Origin: CAZPUI01 sp964415525
GTDB taxonomy: Bacteria; Acidobacteriota; Holophagae; Holophagales; Holophagaceae
Length of the DNA: 6,981 bases
Assembly (NCBI GenBank): GCA_964415525.1
Contig: CAYQAS010000171.1
Coordinates: forward strand, 1-6,981
Direction of reading: 5' to 3'
The notes beneath the pieces were generated by a model. The model did no database searches and was not told the DNA's origin. It saw only the letters and a program-made list of their open reading frames with translations. A program made the translations under genes and the position numbers. Shown here piece by piece: positions 1-5,941 of the stretch. Every line of letters begins with the position of its first letter. Position 1 is the stretch's first letter.

Positions 1-131
1 CCAAAGTCCGTCGGATGAATGTTGAATATGAAGAATTGCGCAAACATGCCCAAGTCTTTCGCATTCGGCAAAAAACTCTGCTGGCGGCTCAGTTAGAGAT
101 GCTCAAAAAAGATGAAGAAGATGACAATTGA
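1..131 (+). CDS. divIVA: DivIVA-family cell-division protein, C-terminal fragment
   Basis: Only the last 42 codons (in frame from base 3) are present; the gene enters from the left edge and stops at TGA 129-131. The visible tail is charged and helical, with a YEELRKHAQVFRIR stretch, then LLAAQLEML, then an acidic end (KKDEEDDN). This matches the coiled-coil C-terminus of DivIVA proteins, which bind negatively curved membrane at division sites and poles. The next gene, a DUF167 member, overlaps the stop codon, and DivIVA followed by DUF167 is a familiar order in Bacillota. The diagnostic N-terminal lipid-binding domain lies outside the window, so another coiled-coil protein cannot be fully excluded. 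Confidence 0.7.
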   Translation, partial: KVRRMNVEYEELRKHAQVFRIRQKTLLAAQLEMLKKDEEDDN

Positions 132-448
132 CCTTGCCTGATCAGGACCTTCAAATCAAGGCATTACCCAGCGGCGTTTCCATCGCGATCCAGGTTCAGC
201 CTCGTTCAGGCTCAAATAAAATTCGTGGAATTCATGATGGGCGGCTAAAATTGGCGGTAGATGCCGCGCCTGTCGATGGGGAAGCAACCAAACAATGTCT
301 GCGTTACCTGGCAGAGATATTTTCTGTAGCCAATTCACGGGTAAAATTGTTGTCAGGCGGCCAAAGTCGTAAAAAACTCGTTTTGATCGAGGGCGTGACG
401 GCGGATGATTGTCACAGGGTATTGGCGCCCTATTTGTTACAGGGGTAA
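128..448 (+). CDS. DUF167 (YggU-type) family protein
   Basis: This is a 106-residue protein of the small DUF167 family, whose members are about 70-110 residues long and have no established biochemical role. Family landmarks are visible: IQVQPRSGSNKI (about 21-32), a DGRLKLAVDAAPVDGEA core (37-53) like the usual APPVDGKAN signature, and a late SGGQSRKKLVLIEG segment (76-89). The basic residues are compatible with nucleic-acid contact, but that is inference. The TTG start at 128 overlaps the upstream stop in a TTGA arrangement, and an in-frame TGA at 122-124 rules out an earlier start; TTG 134 is the only close alternative. Translational coupling to divIVA is likely, and transcription should end at the hairpin just downstream. 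No signal peptide or membrane segment is seen. Confidence 0.88.
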   Translation: MTLPDQDLQIKALPSGVSIAIQVQPRSGSNKIRGIHDGRLKLAVDAAPVDGEATKQCLRYLAEIFSVANSRVKLLSGGQSRKKLVLIEGVTADDCHRVLAPYLLQG

Positions 449-459
449 ACGTGGCACTT

Positions 460-494
460 AAAAAACCTGTCATACAATGCATGACAGGTTTTTT
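460..494. terminator. Symmetric intrinsic terminator after the divIVA-DUF167 unit
   Basis: A perfect 14-bp inverted repeat (460-473 with 481-494) has a 7-nt loop. The GC part of each arm is CCTGTCAT/ATGACAGG, flanked by six A on the left and six T on the right, so it gives a hairpin followed by a U-run on either strand. It lies 12 nt after the DUF167 stop. There is no minus-strand gene nearby for it to serve, so its main job is probably to end the upstream operon. Confidence 0.9.
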
Positions 495-517
495 CTTGGT
501 CGATAAGAAAGTATAAT
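489..517 (+). promoter_or_regulatory. Tentative promoter of the kinase/regulator operon
   Basis: A perfect TATAAT hexamer lies at 512-517. At a 17-bp spacing the -35 position is TTTTTT (489-494), a poor match that is also the T-run of the terminator. Transcription would start near 524, leaving a leader of about 100 nt. The weak -35 suggests that an activator may be needed. The call rests on the -10 box alone, and no better -35/-10 pair was found between the terminator and the kinase start. Confidence 0.4.
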
Positions 518-533
518 TTTGAGTCTTATCGAC
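499..533. promoter_or_regulatory. Dyad enclosing the TATAAT box, possible operator
   Basis: A perfect 10-bp inverted repeat, GTCGATAAGA (499-508) and TCTTATCGAC (524-533), is separated by 15 bp holding TATAAT. The half-site centres are 25 bp apart, about two and a half helical turns. If the -10 assignment is right, the second arm starts at about +1, so the dyad cannot act as a complete RNA hairpin and is better read as a protein-binding site. The bound protein is unknown, and the arms do not resemble the GTTNGT repeats found upstream of the permease. Confidence 0.45.
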
Positions 534-540
534 ATAAGAG

Positions 541-586
541 CAACCTGACCTTCGCTGTCGCCAGATGCTCGGCGAAAGCCAGGTTG
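541..586 (+). other. Leader hairpin upstream of the kinase gene
   Basis: CAACCTG (541-547) pairs with CAGGTTG (580-586), and after a short interruption TTCGC (551-555) pairs with GCGAA (572-576). Together they give a 15-position stem with two mismatches and a 16-nt loop. An alternative inner pairing is possible between TCGCC (558-562) and GGCGA (571-575). No T-run follows, so it is not an ordinary terminator. It lies 28 nt upstream of the ribosome binding site. It could be an RNA stability or regulatory element, or a small repeat element; nothing ties it to a known riboswitch class. Confidence 0.5.
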
Positions 587-614
587 TCTAAGAATCTTGC
601 GTTATGCAATTAGC

Positions 615-620
615 GAGGAA
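615..620 (+). promoter_or_regulatory. Ribosome binding site that selects the TTG start of the kinase
   Basis: GAGGAA ends 5 nt before TTG 626 and 11 nt before ATG 632. An in-frame TAG at 611-613 rules out earlier starts. The spacing favours TTG over ATG, although the two differ by only two residues. Confidence 0.6.
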
Positions 621-625
621 TCAAC

Positions 626-2353
626 TTGAATATGCAATGGCCTTTGATACTGGATATTGCCCGCAATGTAGGTTTGATAGGGATAATTGCCTACCTGACC
701 ACACGTCTGCCAGCAGTCAGGCATGCTTTGTCCCAATCATCCTTCCGTACCCGCGATAAATTAATTCTGGCCTTAGTGTTCGGTGGCTTTTCCGCATTTG
801 GCAATTTTTTAGGAATTCCCGTCATGGGATCGATGGCCAATACCCGCATTGTTGGGCCGATTGCCGGCGGACTGATCGGTGGAGTCTGGGTCGGTGTCGG
901 CGCCGGGTTGTTGGGCGCGCTACCACGCTATTTCATGGGCGGGTTTACCATGTGGGCTTCAGTCGTTGCCAACATTGTTGCAGGACTTATCAGTGGATTC
1001 GTTTATTACAAATTTCGCTCACGCCGGCTCGAATTACCGGTTGCTCTGGCTACCGGTTTTTGCGCTGAATTAGTATTGAAATTATTAGTTCTCTTATTAT
1101 CAGAACCATTTGAACGTGCCTGGGAACTGGAAAAAATCATCGGTATTCCAACAATCATCGCCAATACTTTAGCCGTAGGACTATTCATTTATATCGTGCG
1201 CGACGTGTTTCAGGAACAAGATAAAGTGCAGGCAAAATCAGCACAACAGTCAATGCGGTTAATCCAGCAGAGCACAGAATTGCTGAGTGAGGGACTGAGC
1301 CCGAAAACGGCTGGCAAGATAGTTCGGATTATTTGGCTTGAAACCAATGCTGCCGCAGTCGCGCTGACTGATACAAAGCAAATTCTTGGTTTTATCGGAA
1401 CCGGTCAAGATCATCACGTTGCCGGATCTTTGCTACCGTTTCAAATTGCTGTCGAAATGGCTGAAAACGCAAAAACAATCATCCGTATGGATAAACAAGC
1501 CTGGGGCTGCGAAAACCACAACTGCAATCTTAGCGGCCTGATTATGGCGCCCTTGATTGTTGATGGCACTTTACAGGGTTCATTGTTGTTTTTTAAAGCG
1601 AATGAAGCGATGGTCACTCCCTATGAATTGGAGATGGTGCAGGGGATTGCGGACTTTTTAAGCCTGATGCTGGATAAACGTCAATTGGATGAGCAAAAAA
1701 TCATGTTATCGCAAGCCGAATACAATATGTTGAAAGCACAGGTCAATCCACACTTTTTATTTAATACACTCGGCACCATTCGTGCTTTAGTACGCACGGC
1801 GCCGGAAAAAGCGCGAGCGCGAATCAAGGATTTGTCCGATTTTTTACGGCGCTCATTAGAGCGAACTGATGACATGATCCCATTAGCGGAAGAGATGGAC
1901 CTGGTGCGATCTTTCGTTCGACTGGAACAATCCCGTTTTGGCGATCGGGTACGCGTAAGTGAAATGATTCAGACAGACTTAATGGATGTAATGATTCCGG
2001 TGTTTACACTACAGCCGGTAATGGAAAATGCCATCAAACATGGCTTGGCGGCAAAGCGTAACGGTGGAAACCTCCAGTTGCGGATACGAAAAAACGCCGA
2101 ATTGCTGCTTATCGATGTGGAAGATGACGGAGCAGGGATTGCGCCAGAACGTTTGGCCCAGATTTTAAAGTTTGATGGCTGTTTAGGGCGTGGCTCCGCC
2201 GGAACAGGCATTGGCCTGAACAATATTCAAAAGCGAATTCAGACGACCTTCGGTGCAGAATATGGTCTGCGAATTACCAGTCAACCGGGAAAAGGCACCC
2301 TGGTACAAATCGTATTGCCGATCATTAGCCGCAGGGAGGGGGAAACTGGATGA
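626..2353 (+). CDS. LytS/BtsS-type sensor histidine kinase
   Basis: This is a 575-residue membrane histidine kinase of the LytS type (5TM-LYT sensor, GAF, His_kinase, HATPase_c). Residues about 8-193 hold several hydrophobic segments with the sensor signature NTRIVGPIAGGLIGG (72-86) and PRYFMGGFT (100-108). A GAF-like domain covers about 210-350 and includes two cysteines, C295 and C300. The phospho-acceptor is H376 in NPHFLFN (374-380). ATP-binding motifs are QPVMENAIKHG (463-473, with E467 and N468), DDGAGI (500-505) and GTGIGL (526-531). All catalytic motifs look intact and the length is normal for the family. Known relatives sense pyruvate or membrane and metabolic state; the ligand here is unknown, but the downstream permease and oxidase suggest an organic acid. 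The kinase should phosphorylate the regulator encoded immediately downstream. Confidence 0.95.
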   Translation: MNMQWPLILDIARNVGLIGIIAYLTTRLPAVRHALSQSSFRTRDKLILALVFGGFSAFGNFLGIPVMGSMANTRIVGPIAGGLIGGVWVGVGAGLLGALPRYFMGGFTMWASVVANIVAGLISGFVYYKFRSRRLELPVALATGFCAELVLKLLVLLLSEPFERAWELEKIIGIPTIIANTLAVGLFIYIVRDVFQEQDKVQAKSAQQSMRLIQQSTELLSEGLSPKTAGKIVRIIWLETNAAAVALTDTKQILGFIGTGQDHHVAGSLLPFQIAVEMAENAKTIIRMDKQAWGCENHNCNLSGLIMAPLIVDGTLQGSLLFFKANEAMVTPYELEMVQGIADFLSLMLDKRQLDEQKIMLSQAEYNMLKAQVNPHFLFNTLGTIRALVRTAPEKARARIKDLSDFLRRSLERTDDMIPLAEEMDLVRSFVRLEQSRFGDRVRVSEMIQTDLMDVMIPVFTLQPVMENAIKHGLAAKRNGGNLQLRIRKNAELLLIDVEDDGAGIAPERLAQILKFDGCLGRGSAGTGIGLNNIQKRIQTTFGAEYGLRITSQPGKGTLVQIVLPIISRREGETG

Positions 2354-3078
2354 TGTTCAAAGCCATCGTCGTTGATGATGAATTGCCGATGTGTGATGAA
2401 TTGGTATGCCTGCTGGAAGCCTCCGGTGAAATTGAAATAACCGGCGTATGTCACAATGGCGATGATGCATTGGTGCTACTGGGCAAAAAAACCGTTGACG
2501 TCTTGTTTGTTGATATTCAGATGCCGGGTATGACTGGCATGGAGTTGGCGCGCAAACTCTCCAGGACAAAAAACCCGCCGTTGATTGTATTTGTTACCGC
2601 TTTCAGCAATTACGCCGTTGATGCGTTTGCAGTCGATGCGGTGGATTATTTGTTAAAGCCGTTTGACGAAACCGATATCGAACGGGTGATCAAGCGGGTG
2701 AAGAATCGTATCGGCAATATCGCTCGCGCCAAACCGATAAAATACTTGAATAAAATTTTGGCCGAGGCCGGCGATCGCCTGGAAGTGATTGAAATTAGTC
2801 AGATTCAGTTTTTTGAAGCAGAAGATCGGCAGGTTTATCTAAAGACTGTCGATGACAAGCGTTATGAAATCCGCAATCGCTTGAACGAACTGGAGGGGAT
2901 GCTGGATCCCGCCAATTTCTTTCGTTGTCATCGAAACTTCATCGTCAATATCAATCAAATTGCTCAACTTGCCAACTGGTTTCATCGCGGCTACCTGTTA
3001 ATCATGAAAAACTCGTTGCGTGAAATTCCTGTAGGCAGGGTCTATGCGTCCAAACTTAAAGACCATTTTCCCATTTGA
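2350..3078 (+). CDS. LytTR-family response regulator
   Basis: This is a 242-residue two-domain regulator. The receiver domain (about 3-120) has the acidic pair D9/D10, phospho-acceptor D55 in VLFVDIQMPG, T83 and K103 in YLLKPFD. The LytTR DNA-binding domain (about 135-240) carries the signature FFRCHRNFIVNINQI and ends at IPVGRVYASKLKDHF. ATG 2350 overlaps the kinase stop by 4 nt; a second ATG follows at 2353, and a purine-rich AGGGAGGGGG site lies just upstream, so translation is coupled. The cognate kinase is the preceding gene. Its likely target is the repeat array at 3099-3148, in front of the permease operon, because LytTR proteins bind repeated 9-bp sites about two helical turns apart. 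No clear LytTR site is seen before the kinase gene, so autoregulation is not supported. Confidence 0.95.
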   Translation: MMFKAIVVDDELPMCDELVCLLEASGEIEITGVCHNGDDALVLLGKKTVDVLFVDIQMPGMTGMELARKLSRTKNPPLIVFVTAFSNYAVDAFAVDAVDYLLKPFDETDIERVIKRVKNRIGNIARAKPIKYLNKILAEAGDRLEVIEISQIQFFEAEDRQVYLKTVDDKRYEIRNRLNELEGMLDPANFFRCHRNFIVNINQIAQLANWFHRGYLLIMKNSLREIPVGRVYASKLKDHFPI

Positions 3079-3098
3079 TATGAGTCCGAAAATCATAA

Positions 3099-3148
3099 TC
3101 CGTTCGTAGGCCCATTTCGTCGTTGGTTGCTGAATTGGCGCTGTTCGT
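3099..3148 (+). promoter_or_regulatory. Predicted LytTR operator: three GTTNGT repeats
   Basis: GTTCGT (3102-3107), GTTGGT (3122-3127) and GTTCGT (3143-3148) lie on one strand at intervals of 20 and 21 bp, so on one face of the helix. The first, TCCGTTCGT, fits every position of the LytTR consensus [TA][AC][CA]GTTN[AG][TG]; the other two keep the GTTNGT core. The array ends 10 bp before the -35 box, a classical activator position. It lies between the regulator gene and the permease gene, so the neighbouring regulator is the obvious binder. Confidence 0.65.
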
Positions 3149-3158
3149 TGATAATACT

Positions 3159-3187
3159 TTGACCCAGGACCGATTCCTATATATTAT
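3159..3187 (+). promoter_or_regulatory. Promoter of the permease-oxidase operon
   Basis: TTGACC (3159-3164) and TATTAT (3182-3187) are separated by 17 bp, a near-consensus vegetative sigma factor promoter. Transcription would start near 3194, giving a leader of about 30 nt. No terminator separates the regulator gene from this promoter, so some read-through from the regulator operon is also possible. Confidence 0.75.
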
Positions 3188-3202
3188 AAGATTGCGAATC
3201 TT
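3188..3202. promoter_or_regulatory. Small dyad at the predicted transcription start
   Basis: AAGATT and AATCTT form a perfect 6-bp inverted repeat around GCG, centred on the predicted start site and touching the -10 box. It could be a repressor half-site pair or chance in AT-rich DNA; its position is its main merit. Confidence 0.3.
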
Positions 3203-3210
3203 TAGACGAA

Positions 3211-3219
3211 AGGGTGGGG
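3211..3219 (+). promoter_or_regulatory. Ribosome binding site supporting the GTG start of the permease
   Basis: The G-rich AGGGTGGGG ends 5 nt before GTG 3225. An in-frame TAG at 3222-3224 directly precedes that GTG, so no earlier start is possible, and the next in-frame ATG (codon 21) would remove the conserved N-terminal region. Confidence 0.6.
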
Positions 3220-3224
3220 TTTAG

Positions 3225-4682
3225 GTGACGTTTGAGCAGTGGGGAAAAAAATATGGCCTGATTCTGTCAATTGCAGTATTTTTTATGATTTGGCTGCTAC
3301 CAACACCTACGGGAATGACACTTGTCCAGCATAAGCTTTTGTCGATCTTTGGTGCGGCGGTTGTGATCTGGATCACCATCGGCATCAACTTCGCGGTGAG
3401 CACCTTTGCAATTGTCGCTCTGCTTTATTTTTGGGTCGGCAATCCGACAGGCGCGCTGGCTAAAGATGGCAGCCTGATCCGTAATGCGGCATTTGCCGTC
3501 AGTGGTTTTGCTTCTCCCTCATTATGGCTGTTGGTGACTGGTTTTGTTCTCTCAATTGCCATGACCAAGACTGGTGTCGCCAAACGTATCGCTTTGACAA
3601 TCATGAAAAGTATGGGCAAAACGCCTGCTGGCGCAATAGCAGCGTCAATGCTGGCGAACTTTATCATAGCGCCATTCACGCCGTCAAACACGGCGCGCAC
3701 GGCTGCCATGCTGCCCATTATTGAAGGCATTGCGACTGCCTACAACGCAAAACCGGGTCAGTCCAACTTCGGCAAGGCGCTGGCGTTGTCTGCTACATTT
3801 ACCTCCAATATCACCGGTTCAGCATTCCTGACCGGCACAATTCCAAACCCGGTAGCGATTGGCCTGATTGCCGGAGCGGCTGGCGCTTCAGTATTTACCA
3901 CCTGGAGTTTCTGGGCATTGGCTGCTGTGCCAACCAATATCGTCATTTTAGCAGTTACCTTGTGGCTTTGTTTGCGATTGTTTCCCGCTGAAGTCAAGAG
4001 TGTACCCGGCGGAATGGACTATATCAATAAACAGCTGAGTGAAATGGGTCCGATGAGTCTGTCGGAAAAAAAAGCTGTTGGCTATTTCTTGCTGGCGCTT
4101 GGGATGTGGTCGACTGACAGTATTCACAAATTTGATTCAACAATGATTGCTTTTGTTGTTGGTCTTTTAATTTTCTTGCCGCGCATCGGCGTCCTGGAGT
4201 GGAAAGAAACCGAAAAGTCCCTGCCATGGGAACTGTTTGTTTATTTTGGCGGTGTGCTCACGCTTAGTGGCGTGCTGATGAATACAAAATCATTTGAATG
4301 GCTGGTTAAGGCAGTTATGGCTGGTCTTGGCCTGCAATCGCTGCCAATGATGCCGCTGCTGATTATATTATTGGGTTTCTCCATCTTCAGTCATGTAATC
4401 TGGTCAACCACAACGGCCATGACCGGTGTGATGATTCCGATCTATATCGGCCTGGCGCAGGCGATGAACTTCCCGATTATTCCTTTTTGCGTGCCTTTGG
4501 CAATCATGATGGCCTATGCATTGTTCTTGCCGTTTAACACCATGGGGAATATCATCGTATTCGGCGCCGGTTATTATTCGGTTTCCGACCAGTTGAAAAC
4601 TTCAATCATCCTCGGACTGATCATTTGGGGTCTGTGGATTATCACGGCGTTTACCTGGTGGAAATGGATCGGTCTGATATAA
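3225..4682 (+). CDS. DASS-family dicarboxylate/citrate transporter (SLC13/CitT-like)
   Basis: This is a 485-residue inner-membrane carrier of the divalent anion:Na+ symporter (DASS) family, of normal length, with hydrophobic helices from about residue 10 to the C-terminus. The first hairpin motif is PSNTAR (153-158) and the matching second-repeat motif is WSTTTAMT (393-400), where STT replaces the usual SNT. Further family segments are TSNITGSAFLTGTIPNP (193-209) and LPFNTMGNIIVFGAGYYS (435-452). The arginine after SNT and the loss of Asn in the second motif recall CitT/DiT1-type exchangers more than Na+ symporters; this comparison is from memory. The substrate is probably a di- or tricarboxylate, possibly a 2-hydroxy acid given the downstream oxidase. 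The gene sits behind the predicted LytTR-controlled promoter and is the first gene of the operon. Confidence 0.92.
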   Translation: MTFEQWGKKYGLILSIAVFFMIWLLPTPTGMTLVQHKLLSIFGAAVVIWITIGINFAVSTFAIVALLYFWVGNPTGALAKDGSLIRNAAFAVSGFASPSLWLLVTGFVLSIAMTKTGVAKRIALTIMKSMGKTPAGAIAASMLANFIIAPFTPSNTARTAAMLPIIEGIATAYNAKPGQSNFGKALALSATFTSNITGSAFLTGTIPNPVAIGLIAGAAGASVFTTWSFWALAAVPTNIVILAVTLWLCLRLFPAEVKSVPGGMDYINKQLSEMGPMSLSEKKAVGYFLLALGMWSTDSIHKFDSTMIAFVVGLLIFLPRIGVLEWKETEKSLPWELFVYFGGVLTLSGVLMNTKSFEWLVKAVMAGLGLQSLPMMPLLIILLGFSIFSHVIWSTTTAMTGVMIPIYIGLAQAMNFPIIPFCVPLAIMMAYALFLPFNTMGNIIVFGAGYYSVSDQLKTSIILGLIIWGLWIITAFTWWKWIGLI

Positions 4683-4697
4683 ACTGTAATATATTCT

Positions 4698-4704
4698 AGG
4701 AGGG
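4698..4704 (+). promoter_or_regulatory. Strong ribosome binding site of the oxidase gene
   Basis: AGGAGGG lies 8 nt before ATG 4713 inside the 30-nt gap after the permease. It is the best Shine-Dalgarno match in the window and fixes the oxidase start. Confidence 0.85.
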
Positions 4705-4712
4705 TTTTCAAA

Positions 4713-5843
4713 ATGGACAAAGTGGACGTCATTGTCATTGGCGCCGGAGTGGTTGGACTGGCGGTAGCGGCGGAAATCACCGAGCAGTATCCGCAGGCCT
4801 GTATCGCTCTGTTTGACAAAGAACAACAGTTTGGTTGGCACACGTCAAGTCGCAATAGCGAAGTCATTCACGCCGGAATGTATTATCCGACAAACAGCCT
4901 GAAAGCAAAGATCTGTGTGGAAGGCAATCCATTGTTGTATAGTTTCTGCAACCAACACTCGATTCCTCACCAGCGTATCGGCAAATTGATCATTGCCCGG
5001 GAAGAGAGCGAGATTCACCATATCGAAGAAATTGCCAAACAGGGCAAAATCAATGGGGTAAATGATCTGGTACTGCTGGATCGGCAAACTATCAGCAAAA
5101 TGGAACCGAACATCACAGCCGTGGCGGCGATTCATTCACCATCGACTGGCATCATTGACAGTCATAAGTTGATGGGTAAACTCGAACATATCGTCTGCGC
5201 CGGGCAGAACAACTTCGTCGCTTACCGGCACGAAGTCACCAACGTCTGTTATAACGGCAGCGAATATGAAGTGACGTTCCGTGGACCGGACGGCAACATC
5301 GATCAGCTGGCCTGCACCTGGTTGATTAATTCAGCTGGCCTGTGGGCTGATAAGGTCGGCGAGTGGCTTGGCTTAAACAGCGAGACTGAGGGAACTCACA
5401 TTTATTGGGTCAAGGGGGAGTACTTCGGTATTTCCGCCTCTAAATCGAAATTACTGAATCACTTGGTTTATCCGCCACCGTTGAAAGCCCTGAAGGGTCT
5501 CGGTATCCATGTGACTAAGAGCCTGGATGGCAGGGCGCGTTTGGGGCCCAGTGCCTTCCATGTCGATCAGGTCAACTACGATGTGGATGACGCCCATGGC
5601 GATGAATTTTTCCTGGCGGCAAAAAGTTATCTACCGTTCCTGGAACGGGAAGACATCAATTCCGATATGGCAGGAGTGCGTCCCAAGCTGCAGTCGCCGA
5701 CCGACCCGGTCAAAGATTTCGTGATTCGGCATGAAAAAGAAAACAATTTGCCGGGATTCATCAATCTGGTCGGTATTGAGTCGCCCGGTCTGACCGGTAG
5801 CCTAGCCATTGGCCGTATGGTGACACAATGGGTCGAGTTGTAA
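4713..5843 (+). CDS. FAD-dependent oxidoreductase, L-2-hydroxyglutarate oxidase (LhgO/L2HGDH) family
   Basis: This is a 376-residue flavoprotein of the DAO superfamily (COG0579 group). The N-terminal dinucleotide-binding fold is DVIVIGAGVVGLAVA (5-19), with glycines G10, G12 and G15. The segment HTSSRNSEVIHAGMYYP (43-59) followed by SLKAKICVEGN (62-72) is typical of L-2-hydroxyglutarate oxidases, as are EPNITAVAAIHSPSTGIID (131-149), INSAGLWAD (205-213) and the C-terminal GIESPGLTGSLAIG (354-367). Known members oxidise L-2-hydroxyglutarate to 2-oxoglutarate and pass electrons to quinones or oxygen. It is slightly shorter than the E. coli enzyme (about 420 residues), and the exact substrate of this shorter branch is uncertain; a related 2-hydroxy acid is possible. 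No signal peptide is seen. It follows the permease by 30 nt with no terminator between, so the two are co-transcribed and probably use the same compound. Confidence 0.9.
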   Translation: MDKVDVIVIGAGVVGLAVAAEITEQYPQACIALFDKEQQFGWHTSSRNSEVIHAGMYYPTNSLKAKICVEGNPLLYSFCNQHSIPHQRIGKLIIAREESEIHHIEEIAKQGKINGVNDLVLLDRQTISKMEPNITAVAAIHSPSTGIIDSHKLMGKLEHIVCAGQNNFVAYRHEVTNVCYNGSEYEVTFRGPDGNIDQLACTWLINSAGLWADKVGEWLGLNSETEGTHIYWVKGEYFGISASKSKLLNHLVYPPPLKALKGLGIHVTKSLDGRARLGPSAFHVDQVNYDVDDAHGDEFFLAAKSYLPFLEREDINSDMAGVRPKLQSPTDPVKDFVIRHEKENNLPGFINLVGIESPGLTGSLAIGRMVTQWVEL

Positions 5844-5863
5844 ATTAATCGTACAATGCCTGA

Positions 5864-5927
5864 ATTATAAACTAAAATCCGGTGCGGCAAGAAGAACTCT
5901 TCGCTACACCGGATTTTAGTTTATAAT
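5864..5927. terminator. Bidirectional terminator between convergent genes
   Basis: A perfect 21-bp inverted repeat (5864-5884 with 5907-5927) encloses a 22-nt loop that can form a small inner GAAG/CTTC stem. Each arm has a GC-rich inner part (TCCGGTG/CACCGGA) and an AT-rich outer part, so on each strand the core hairpin is followed by TTTTAGTTTATAAT. It lies 20 nt after the oxidase stop and 14 nt from the minus-strand ATPase stop, ideally placed to end transcription from both sides. Confidence 0.9.
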
Positions 5928-5941
5928 GACCATAATTTGAA

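Noticed and set aside
156..482. Minus-strand open frame of 108 codons opposite the DUF167 gene
   Set aside because: It lies antisense to a clear family protein, its 5' end runs into the terminator hairpin, and its translation has no recognisable motif.
541..586. Leader hairpin as a terminator or attenuator
   Set aside because: No T-run follows the stem and the next bases are mixed, so an intrinsic termination role is not supported.
580..606. Possible LytTR sites before the kinase gene (GTT at 583 and 601)
   Set aside because: The flanking bases fit the consensus poorly, the spacing is 18 bp, and the first lies inside the hairpin arm, so autoregulation is not supported.
3425..3730. Minus-strand open frame of 101 codons inside the permease
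   Set aside because: The sense strand encodes conserved membrane segments including the SNTAR motif; the antisense protein shows no family features.
4574..4867. Minus-strand open frame across the permease-oxidase junction
   Set aside because: It overlaps two well-supported genes and their strong ribosome binding site, and its protein looks like random antisense translation.
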